From Pinus tabuliformis (taxonomy: Eukaryota > Streptophyta > Pinopsida > Pinales > Pinaceae), in contig CM062816.1 in assembly GCA_031772625.1 (NCBI GenBank), forward strand, positions 1,670,391,058 to 1,670,455,057: 64,000 bases of DNA. Direction: 5' to 3'. Below, one piece after another: positions 48,641 to 59,257 of this stretch (within the stretch, counting starts at the first letter, position 1; every line of letters begins with the position of its first letter). The notes under the pieces are model-generated. The model made no database searches and had not been told where the DNA came from. It worked only from the letters and a program-made list of their open reading frames with translations. The translations under genes were made by a program, and so were the position numbers.

Positions 48641-49679
48641 ACAATTTTTCTTAATTGATTAGTTCAGAGTAGGATATTTTGTTTTTAATAAGCTCATAGG
48701 AGTGAGCATGTTCTAGGTTTAATTTGATTGCAATATTACTTGGTTTTCAACAATTGTTTCAGTATGGTTTCATCATTAAGATTGTAGTATGGTTGTCAAT
48801 TTGTGGATATTTTAATTACAAAAGTATTTTCATTTTAAGGGTTTCATGCTGTAGGATTGATCAAAGTTCACATGACCCCATAGCCCAATGTCCCAGGTGT
48901 TGTTGTTCTTGTTTTTACTTGCAGTAGTTGGTTGTTTGTTGTATGGTTAGTATAGAAAACTTGTATTGATTTCTTTTTATGATAAAATATATCAATTCAC
49001 ATTCTATTGCAGTAGGTGGATGTTTGCAATGATTCCAAATCAGAGCAGGTTACAGGCTTTAGTTTGCAGATTATATTATTAATAGTATTATTATATCTAG
49101 TCATTTTATTATTAAGATTATATTTACTATATAGTATATGAATAAATCCCCTTACATATTATTAAAACTTAATTAGGTTTTTATTTTATGATTAGGGTTT
49201 TCATTATTTAGTGAGTTGACATTTATTCATTCATGTTTTAGCTTCTCATGTCTTATATAAATATGTTATTCTCTTGACACTATTTCCTCAAGACTTTTTG
49301 TCCTGATGATGGATCCACCTATGGGCCTGAAACATAGACATTCCTACAAGTTGATTGTGGTAAATCCAAGCTTTTAGAATGGAAAAAGGAAAAATTCAAG
49401 AGTATAAATCTATGAGACCAAGTTATAATTCAAGGAAAGAGCGATGGTATAAATTGCTCTACAGGTTATATCAACTCTGAAGGAAGGTGAAGCTTGTACA
49501 ATATGGTTCTTAGATTCACCTTGTTCTATCTTGTAATATTGTACCTTGCTTTTCTTCTAAATATGTAGCTAGTTTCAGTGACAAAAGATTTAACGTTTGA
49601 AGGATTAGGAAAATGACAATCTACTTCAAAAGGAACTATAAAATTCTATGCTCTGGGACTCTCAGAAAACTAGTGCCAC
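48641..49679. other. Unassigned stretch
   Basis: AT-rich, no gene. A TATATAAATAT word near 49254 could be an LTR promoter of an unidentified element; no matching repeat was found in the window. Confidence 0.35.
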
Positions 49680-50570
49680 ACTGATCCTAATTGGATCATT
49701 ATATTGCTTTTCACCGATATCAATGCATTTGGAGTGTAAAAAGTGGAGGAATCAACTCACGGGACTGTTTTTACTCGCAGGACCCAATTTGGCGAAACGA
49801 GGTCTAAAACCTTCTAGGAGAATTTTGAGGCATGAAACAATATTTTTTGGGGGTAAAACTTTCCTTCCTAAGAACAACACCTTTACATGCTATTATACAC
49901 ATAGAAATCTTTCCAATGGTGCAAGAATCACATCAATTGGAGCCTATATGAAAAAGTTATGCCACTTAAAAGTTAACCTTCCTATTTTCACACTTATAGT
50001 TTGGGAGGATGCCATGTCAGCCCCCATTATAAATGGAAAAGGGGCTATCCATGTGTTTGTGATTTAAAATACTCTATAAGATTCTATTTTGTAACTCTAG
50101 TTAGGAGTTGATGTAGTCAAACTTAACCACTAGTAGGCTATCGGGTTGTGTTATATCTGGGCCACTAGGAGGAAGAGGCATTCCATTCTTTCGAGAGAAT
50201 TTTGTTCCATAGTTGAGAAAAGATCACCTGGAGGGATAGGAGGTAGAGCACATAGAGAGGATATGTGCAATGTAGAAGCCTATAGGCCACAAACAATACT
50301 TCTTTGTATCTGCAGCCATAATTCTAGACAGAGAAAGAAAGCGAAGTAGCCTCATCTTCCAGCTGGGTTTTCTTCTGAAATGGTTTCCCAGAGAGCATAT
50401 CTTTTGTATTATGTGTGTGTGAGCTTATTTTTTCATTCTCTACTTTTCTACTTGATTTACTTTTACATGCATGCACTAATTACAATTAATTTTACAGATC
50501 TAGAAATTAAATAAAGCTGTAATAATGTAGAATCTCAGATTTTTAATACAATATTATAAGATTTGTTGTG
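49680..50570 (+). repeat. Element 7 5' LTR (right edge uncertain)
   Basis: The first ~460 bases match the 3' copy. The right edge is not fixed: no clear primer site was seen, and gag begins near 50760. The 139-codon frame at 49648-50067 is LTR sequence, not a gene. Confidence 0.6.
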
Positions 50571-50769
50571 ACGAACTGTCTAGTGGAATATCCATGGAAT
50601 TTTACAGATCATTTGGAATTAGATCAGGTTTCTTTGGGTATTTTGTGGAGATTGTAGGGATCTAGATCGACAAGACAGAAAATAGTAAAACTCTAATCAT
50701 GGGCAACAAATCTATAAATGAACCTTATGATCCTACAAAGGTGAGGTTTTCACGGATTGAAGAACAAAG

Positions 50770-53700
50770 ATGGGGATATTTGGAGAAGAAGGGGGTTCGA
50801 ATGCAGAGGACAAATCAGAAGGGGGATCGAGAGATTAGGAAGACGTAGATGACCAGCCAAAGAAAGAACCCGAAAAAGATCAACCCAATTCGAGTGTCGT
50901 GAACCAATCTCTGTTCAAAGTGGAAGAAAAATTTGATATCAAGCCATACCACGATGAGATCAACGCTCTGAAGTTGAACCACTGGTAGCAACAAATGTAA
51001 TTTTATTTCAATGTCCATCAAATTGAGGAAGGGTAGAAAATCTCATTCACATGGTTGAAATTGGAGGGCCATGCACTGACTTGGTGGGAGAGCCACACCA
51101 AAACCCCCAGGTTGGAGGGAGAACCTCTAGTGATTAAGTGGGAGGATTTCAAAACCCTCATTAAGTCAAAGTTTTATCCCATTGGGTACGTGGAATGCTA
51201 GTGGATCCAGTGGCATTACTTCAGGCAAAATCTAGGACAAAGCATGCAGGATTACACCATAGAATTCAGAAAGATGGCTATAATGTTGGGTATCTCTCCA
51301 AAGTACCCATATGTAATCCTCAAGTATTTATAGGGTCTGCACCACCATCTGCATGAGCAAGTGATGTTGTTCAAGCGCAAAACTATGGACGAGGCTTGTG
51401 TACAAGCACAATACCTGGAGAACATAGGCCCGAAAAGAGCACAATCAAGTGGATCCAAGTGAAAGGAGAAACAAGATGCTTTTAAGGAGGGGAAGAAGAA
51501 GCAAAACTGGGGAAAAGATAAAAAGATGGCAGCCACAACGCACAAGTACAAATATCCTAGCAACCACTGCAACTTTGATGGCCATATAGAAGAGAAGTGT
51601 TGGAAGTTGCATCCAGAGCTAAACCTGAAGAACAAGAAGAAAAATAATAAGAAGAAGAATCTCATGGTCACTGATTCAAGCGACCAAGTTGAAAGAAGTT
51701 AGAGGTGGATGAGAAGATCATATGTACATCAATGCAGAAGGAGGTGAATTTGAGTAGCCTTAAGCAACAGGAAGAGAAAGAAATGATCAAACTCTTCCAT
51801 GTAAAGTTACAGGTCAAGAAGATGAAGACTGATTCTCTGTTTGACTCAGGATCACAAGAAAATCTCATTACAGAAGATCTGGTTAAGAAGTTTGGGCTGG
51901 AAGTTCATGATCATCCAAACCCATATCCACTAGGATGGGTACATAAGGATACATAGTTGAAGGTAACAAAATAGTACAAAATTAGATTTGCTATCAATGT
52001 TGATTTTATTGATGAAGTAGATCTAGATGTGGTTCCCCTTGATTTATGTGGAGTCGTGTTTGGGAGTCCATACATGTACATGCCTGATGAAATATTCATG
52101 GGAAGAGCTAACTAGTCAAGGATGGAAAATCATTCATCATCAACACACATAAAGGCAAGTCAAAAATTTCTCTCGTAAGTTCCCACCAAGCCAAGAAATT
52201 GATCAATTCCTGCAAGAAGTATGTTTTATGTTTTAAAGAGAAAATCAGTATGTAGGGGAGTCAATAAGAGGCAAGGAATCCTTAGTGGGGTGTATTAAGA
52301 AACAAAAACAACAGTTGGAGGAGTTTTTACATGCATACAAGGATGTGTTCCGAGAGCCTAAAGGGCTACCCCCTAAGAGAGAAGTGGAGCATGAGATCCA
52401 GCTATTGCCAAAATCCCCATTGCCAAATATTGGGTTGTACAAGCAGTCTGTTATAGAAGAAAGTGAGGTGTAGAAACAATTGTAGTAGCTGCTGGAACAG
52501 GGTGTCATTTGACTAAGTACATCACCATGTGGGTCACCCATCATCATTTTGCCAAAGAAGCATGGGACATGATGGATGTGTATAGATTATAGGGTGTTAA
52601 ATAAAATCACACTCAAGAAAATATACCCCCTACCCAGGATAGACGATCTGCTAGATTAGTTGCAGCAAGCAAAATATTTCACCAAGCTGGACTTGAAGTC
52701 TAGATATCACCAGGTTCGAGTCAAAGAAGAAGATACATGGAAGATTTCCTTCAAAACCAGGCAAGGTTTATATGAGTGGTTAGTTATGCCATTTGGCCTA
52801 TGTAATGCACCTGCTACATTTATGAGATTAATGAATGATGTATTGCTCCATTTTATAGATTAAATTATTGTTGTCTAATTGGATGATATACTGGTATATA
52901 GTGCTACTTGGGAGGAGCATATTTCACATTTGATGCAGGTGCTAGAAACATTGAAGAAGCACTAGATGCTAGAAAATCTCAAGAAGTACGAGTTTGCGTA
53001 GCAGCCCTTGGTGTATTTGGCATATGTGATTGGTGGAGGAGAATTGAAGATAGATCCTTCCAAGATGGAGGCCATCATGAAATGACTGGTGCCTACTAAT
53101 GTTACTGAGGTTACATTGGAGCAACACAATACCTAAGGAAATTCATAGCCTCTTTTTTAGCGGTAGCAGAACCACTCCACGCCATAACAGCGGGTGGAAA
53201 GAGTTTCCAGTGGGGAAAGGGCGGCATATGGCTTCCGATGAGTTAAAAAAGAATATCAGTGAAACACCACTTTTGGCATTACCAAACTTGCAACTTCCCT
53301 TTGAAGTGGAGATAGATGCAAAGGGTATGCTATGGGAGTTGTCTTTATGCAAGGAGGAAGGCCTGTTTTCTACCATTCTGAAGTATTTCATGGGGTGGTT
53401 CTTAACTACCCTACCTATGATAAGGAACTCTATGCCATGGTGCAAGCTGTGAAGAAGTGTAATCACTATTTGATGGGAAAGGAGACAATAATATACACAG
53501 ATCACCAACCGTTAAAGCACTTGTAGGCCCAGAAGAAGCTACAGTAGACTAGGTACTACAAGTGGATGGGGTTTTTACAGGAGTTTCTTTTGGTGATTAA
53601 GTATCAGAAGGGAAGCACAAACAAGTTGGCCGATATGATTTCAAGGCCACCCACATCAAATATTACTACTTTGGGGACTCTTATGCACATGGATCCATTC

Positions 53701-55143
53701 ATCCATGATGCATACATAGAGGCATATTCAAAAGATGAGGACTTCAAGGAGGTGTCTTAGTGGTTGCAAAATCAGAGTCATGTGCAAGATGGAAACAACA
53801 CCGTTGACTACCATCTACAAGTTGGATAAGATCTGTGTTCCTAAAGGTGATCGTTTGCAGCTGATTAGAGAGGCTCACACCTCCAAGGTTGCAGAGAACT
53901 TTGGTGTAGAGAAGATAGTGGCTAACTTACAAAGGTATGTGTATTGGCCCAAGATAAAAGAAAAAGTAGCTAGGTTCATAAGAGGATGCATGATTTGTTG
54001 TACCAAAAAGCCTATCAAGAGGAAACATGGTCTGTATCATCCCTTACCTGTACCTGCTTGTCCCTAGGGAAGCATTTCCATGGACTTTGTGGGAGATTTA
54101 CCAACAACCAAGAAGGGACATGACTATTTGTTCATGGTAGTTGATAGGTTCGACAAGATGTGTGTTTTGATGCCATGTAAAAAGACCATAAGTGGACAAG
54201 AAGTAGCAAACTTGTTCTTTGGAAAGGTCTAGATACACTTTGGGATACCAAGGAGCATCATTTCAAACAAGGATACAAGGTTTCTCAGTGCATTATGGAC
54301 TACATTGCGGGAGAATATGGACACGAAGTTAAAGATATCTACAACATTCCATCCACAGAAAGATGGGTAGACATAAGTAGTAAATAGGACTTTGGTGCAT
54401 CTTCTGAGGGATTACAACCAGAAGCATCCGAAGACCTAGGATGAAAATATACTATATTTACAACATTCTTATAACAAAGCAGTACACACTTCTATAGGAA
54501 AGTCCCCATTTGAAACTTGTTTTGGATATTTGCCACCTTCACCTTTGGATATTGCATATGGGAAACAAGGAGGACTGAAGGAAGACATTACAAGAGATGA
54601 TTTGAGGGTTGAAAATTTTATAGAGAAGGTCAGGCAGATCCATCTACAAGTACAAGAAACACTGCAGAAGTTCCAGGTGAAGTATAAGGCCAGGCATGAT
54701 CAGCAAAGAATAGAGAAATCATTCAAGGTGGGAGACAAAGTATGTCTACAATTGAACAAGGAGAGGTTGTAGGTACCTGGTAAGAAAATCAAGGCTCTAA
54801 GGTATGGTCCCTTTGAGATACTAGAAAAGGTGGGCAATAATGCATTGACCCATTTTACCACCATATATGCACATTTTCTCAGTTGTAAATGTAGAGAATT
54901 TGAAACTCTATGCGTCTTCCATGCTAGACCAGGAAGAGGAATAGGTCCTACCATCTGTGGAGGATTTGACACCAGACGCTCAGGCAGAGTTGACAAAAGA
55001 TATAATTTTGCAGAAGAAGTCCAAAACTACAAGACAAGGGCAAAAGGACCTTTGGCAAATTGGGTTGAAGGGACAACTTCCAAGAAAAGCTAAATGGTAC
55101 ACAAGAGAGAAGATGGAGGAAAAATTTCCTCACCTCATTTAGT
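50770..55143 (+). pseudogene. Element 7 gag-pol relic
   Basis: In order: Gag with an LKLEGHALTWWESHT-type core (about 51057-51100) and a CCHC-like knuckle (CNFDGHIEEKCWKLH, about 51570-51615); protease with DSGSQENLI (about 51840-51870); reverse transcriptase (about 52560-53000) with [15 protein letters not shown] and [12 protein letters not shown]; RNase H (about 53310-53525) with YTDHQPLKHL; integrase zinc-binding region (about 53860-54010) and core (about 54070-54500); and a C-terminal chromodomain-like stretch (about 55000-55140). Many breaks throughout. Confidence 0.85.
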
Positions 55144-55183
55144 AAACGCTTTTGGGGACAAAAAGCCTCCCAAAATGGGGAGG

Positions 55184-55650
55184 TGTGATCTGAATTGGAT
55201 CATTATATTTTTTTTCATCCATATTGATGCATTTGGAGTGGAAAAAGTGGAGGAATCAGCTCATGGGACCGTGTTTACTAGCTGTACCCAGTTTGGCGAA
55301 AGATGGTCTGAAACCTTCTAAGAGAATTTTGAGGCATCGCATGACGTTTTTTTGAGGTAAAAATTTACTTCTTAGGTGCAACACATTTTCATGCTATTCT
55401 ACACATAGAAATATTTCCAATGGCACAAGAATCACATCAATTGGAGTCCATATTCAAAAGTTATGCCACTCAGAAGTTGACCTTCCTATTTTCACACCTA
55501 TAGTTCGGGAAGATGTCGCATCAGCCCCCATTATTAATGGAAAAAGGGATAGCCACTTATTTGTGATGTAAAATAATCTAGAAGAGTATATTTTGTAACT
55601 CTAGTTAAGACTTGATGTAATCAAACTTAACCACTAATAGGCTATCGGGC
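55184..55650 (+). repeat. Element 7 3' LTR, truncated
   Basis: Starts after a purine-rich AAAATGGGGAGG tract and matches 49680-50140. Similarity to the 5' LTR ends at about 55645. Confidence 0.75.
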
Positions 55651-56507
55651 TATGAACAATGTAAACTTTGAAACAGGAACTCATACTGTTATCCGTTTTG
55701 TAGAGATAGCAAAAAAGTGACTCGATTTTGAAAAGGGGTATGCAGAACACACATGTTTTTTTTAGAGAATAGTTTTTGGCACTATAAATTTTTTTATGTA
55801 CATTACGTTTTAGAATGGTAGTGTTTTTTATGCTGATTTAAAAAGTGGTAATTTTGCACCAGGCCCTTTTTTTAAAGGTTTGTTTGTTTTTTTTTTTTTT
55901 TTTTTTTTCCTAATGTATGAAATGTAAATAATTATTTTGTAAATTTAATAATTTTTGAAGTGGTCTTTTTTTTTCATATTTTCTTGTTTTTATTTAATTT
56001 TAATTTTTTGTAGTGAGGTTTTTATTGTTTTGCATATTTAAAGAAGAAGGTTGATATTTTGAATTTTCGATATTCTACATATTTATACATCGTTAATTAA
56101 TTTTTCAATCCACGTGAAATAATTGTTTCTAAAAACCAATATTTTTTAACAATTGACATAAAAATAACCATTTTTAACATAAATATAACTAAAAAACTAC
56201 ACATTTTGATAATTTTTTGCTAGAAATGACATGTCAAAATCACATTTTTTATCCGAAAATTTTAACTAAAAATGGTTAAATAATAGGTTTTTTTTTTAAT
56301 GAATTTCATGTCAAAAAAAAAATAATAATAATCACTTTTTTTTCAAAAAATAATAATTAACTTAAAAATTAATGTGAAAATCACATATTACAAATATTGA
56401 ACACATAACAACCTTAATTGAGTGTATATTCTTCTCATAAAATGTCAAAGTCAAAACATTACAAGTATAACTACTTAATAGTTACAAAAAATGAGCTTGA
56501 TTTCCAA
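55651..56507. other. AT-rich spacer downstream of the methyltransferase gene
   Basis: Contains T runs (about 55888-55908) and A runs. No gene seen. Part may be the 3' untranslated region of the minus-strand gene ending at 56515. Confidence 0.45.
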
Positions 56508-56514
56508 GCATAGC

Positions 56515-58888
56515 TTAAATTTGATCAACAATGTTACGTAATCCAAACTCTTCGTCCTCTAAAGTTTCATTATTGTCTTCTTCCACAATATTTTCTGCTT
56601 CCTTTTGCTCATTTTCCTCTTCTAATGGATCTTTGATGTCTGCGAATCTCCCAATGCATGTCTTTCCAAACATTCCATGTAATGGTGGTTGGGGTTCCTT
56701 TGCTTTTTTTGCCACACGTGATTCACTAATTCCCCTTTCTTCAATCCAATTTCTTGCATTGCATCTAGAAGAAATTGAAGAGAATTAATTCTTTGCTTAA
56801 TGAAATTGCAATGTATTGGATCTTTTTCAATTGTAATGCAATTTCTTCATTTTTGAAGGCAACATGCTAGTGTTGTACCTAATTATTAAGCACAAAATAA
56901 ATAATGAAGTAAATTAGTACAATGACATATTAATTAAAAAATAACATATTGAATAAAATTTACCTGAGCCAAAAAATAAATCCAGAACCCAATTTCCTTC
57001 ATTTGAACATATGTCTATAAGATAGTTAATCAATAATTGTGGTTTTTGGTAAATGTTAACTATCTCTCATTTTGCTTCTTTGTCTTCATATGTTAGTTTT
57101 CTCACAACAGCATCATAAGTCAGTATTTGGCTATGAGTCTTTCCGCCTACCCGATTAAAAATCATAGACATATAGCTATCATCTTTTGCTCAATTATCAA
57201 TATGAATGAACTCACAATCATTTATAAATAGTTAATCTTCACAATTAAGAAGATTTGACTTTTGCCTGTAACATGAAATAGTAAAGTTCAATTAACTTGT
57301 ACATAAATGAATTTGTCAACATTAATAAAATATACATTTTAAACGTCTTACCATGTAAGCTTCATCATTGAATTTATTTTCCCCTTGAAGCTTGACAATA
57401 ACATTGCCAATTGTGTGTCTGAATGAAATGTCACAAATCTCCATAATGGTGATGACGTGGCTTCTAGAAATCCCGCAACCACTTTACTAAGAGCTTGATA
57501 AGTATAAGGTTCACTATCATAGTCAATGTTTGGAATATTGAAACCATGGGGAATATCTGCAATAACTAGGGAATAATCCCTTTTAGGTACGAGTTTAGCA
57601 ATGTCTTCACAGTCGCCTTGAATTACTTGATACTGAATAGTGTTTAGCCCATTCCAAATGAAATGAGTAGGAGTTGGATCAAGTTCAACATTCTTAATAC
57701 GTTGCTTCCTCTGTCTTTCGATCTTTATTTTTCAATAAATGTTCTAAAACTATCTGGTGCTCCATTATCATCTTTCTTCATCTTTTATAAATTAAACAAA
57801 TATATGTGTAAGTTATAAATTAAAAATAGTACACAAATGAATAAAAATGAATGTATAAATCGAGATACGTTTTTAAATGCAAGATAAAAAAACTTTTAAT
57901 GTTGATGTAGAACTTGAATCTGGATAGGTGCATACAACATCATCCCAACTATCTTCATTCAACAATTTAACCATTTGTTCTTGAATTTTCATGTAAACTT
58001 TGTGACTGCATAGATAAAGTAACAAAAAGTTAATATAATGATATGTATAACAAATACTACCAAGAACAATATGTTTTATTTAAAAGAAAATTATAATCTA
58101 GAAATAAATAAAAATAATTCAACAAACTTACTTTTGAAATTCCTTAAACATTTCCTCCAATGATAATTCCCCTGACCTCACATGAGATAATATTGTTTTG
58201 ACAATTTTTTTATCTTTCACTCCTTGCATTGCTCTCCAAGGAGTGATAGTCATATCTTCTGGAAGCTTCTTCATTTTCAGGACCTGATTTACTGCTGCTA
58301 CATATCAATGGCTTAGACTTTTTGACCTTCTAGTTTTTAATGCCAATGTTTTCCCACATGCTAAAAATCTCATTAATCAACTCCCATACATCTCCAGTTC
58401 TAAATGCCAACTAGAAAATGTTATCAACACCTCTAAATAAATCACTAATTTTACCACCTTCTCCACCTTTTGAATTGATTTTCTCTTCAATTTGATAGCC
58501 TATTTCCATACAACATTCCTCGAAATCTGTAGTAACATTTATCCTATGCCCACCACATTTTTCTTGAAATTCACTATGAATAAATTTAACCCTTTGGATG
58601 AAAGTCATAGACATCCTATAATCATTATCTGAATTATGATCCCATGCCACTAAATTTACTTCCGTATCTGATAAACCAGCATAAATGATACATTTCATTG
58701 TTTCAAAACATGGGTTATTAAGATATTCCTCCATCAATTGTCTTTGAGCTTATATAGAATGGTTCTCCCCAAGCACATAATAATTGTATTCAAAACATTT
58801 TGACTTATCAAATGCTCCTTTGTTGGGAACTTGAACTGGATCAACAAGAAGCACATAACTAACCACATGAGCATATGGATTGTACCTC
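56515..58888 (-). pseudogene. Spliced ParB-like plus N6/N4 DNA methyltransferase gene, decayed and interrupted
   Basis: Five exon-like blocks on the minus strand: A 58888-58132, B 58005-about 57873, C about 57782-57352, D 57265-56964, E 56878-56515. Introns of 126, about 90, 86 and 85 bases; A-B, C-D and D-E have GT...AG ends and keep the frame. Block A resembles a ParB/sulfiredoxin fold: YYVLGENHSI near 58785-58755 where the family has a G-x-H-R/S box, then IYAGLSDTEV and AWDHNSDNDYRM. Block C has DYSLVIADIPHGF (about 57572-57534), matching methyltransferase motif IV (DPPY-like). Block D has IYQKPQLLINYLID and NWVLDLFFGSG; block E continues TTLACC and NCITIEKDP, matching motifs X, I and II. 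Motif IV before motif I is the beta (permuted) order. An acidic tail ends in LRNIVDQI and a stop. About seven in-frame stops and about three frame changes make it a pseudogene; most stops are TGA or TAG, as expected from C-to-T decay. The N-terminus lies beyond element 6, outside the window. Family calls come from motifs by eye. Confidence 0.65.
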
Positions 58889-59221
58889 TGTTATGAAACC
58901 AGCTTAAGAAAAGATAGAAAAGATAGATCAATGCCTTAGAATTCAGCCTCTTCCAGGGGGCAACCTCCTTTACATTACATAAATGAACAATTCTTTGATG
59001 ATTCAAATGACAAAACCTCCTTTCTATATATAGGAGTCTAAGGAGTCATAATACAATCCAGCCGACCTAACAATAATAATATAAAGCCACAAAAATAACA
59101 ATAGAGGGATTCTATGGGGCACAGTAATAACAATATGGGGGCAATAGGGGCACGACAATATTAATAAGGGGTATAACTACAATAGTAATGGGGTAATCAC
59201 TAGTATTATAGGGACTCAACA
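58889..59221 (-). repeat. Element 6 3' LTR
   Basis: 333 bases, TGTTATGAAACC to GACTCAACA on the plus strand; TATATATA at 59025-59032. It matches element 5's LTR closely. Confidence 0.9.
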
Positions 59222-59237
59222 TGCCTCTCTCCTTCAA
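59222..59237 (-). other. Element 6 polypurine tract
   Basis: Plus strand TGCCTCTCTCCTTCAA, that is a GAAGGAGAG purine tract on the element strand, directly before the 3' LTR. Confidence 0.75.
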
Positions 59238-59257
59238 AAAAGTGTTGTCCTCAACGC

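Larger units (their letters stand above)
49680..55650 (+). mobile_element. Element 7: old chromovirus (Ty3/gypsy)
   Basis: Direct repeats at 49680-50140 and 55184-55640 share an LTR start (TGATC(C/T)(T/G)AATTGGATCA) and differ at roughly 15% of sites. A full gag-pol order lies between them on the plus strand. It is a different family from elements 4-6. There are well over a dozen breaks. The shared LTR sequence stops at about 50140 and 55645, so the 3' LTR is probably cut short. Confidence 0.85.

Noticed and set aside
49648-50067. 139-codon plus-strand frame
   Set aside because: It lies in the 5' LTR of element 7 and its counterpart in the 3' LTR is not open.
56515-58888. Bacterial contamination or an organelle insert as the source of the ParB/methyltransferase locus
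   Set aside because: Three GT-AG introns preserve the frame, flanks are plant retroelements, and base composition matches the surrounding nuclear DNA.
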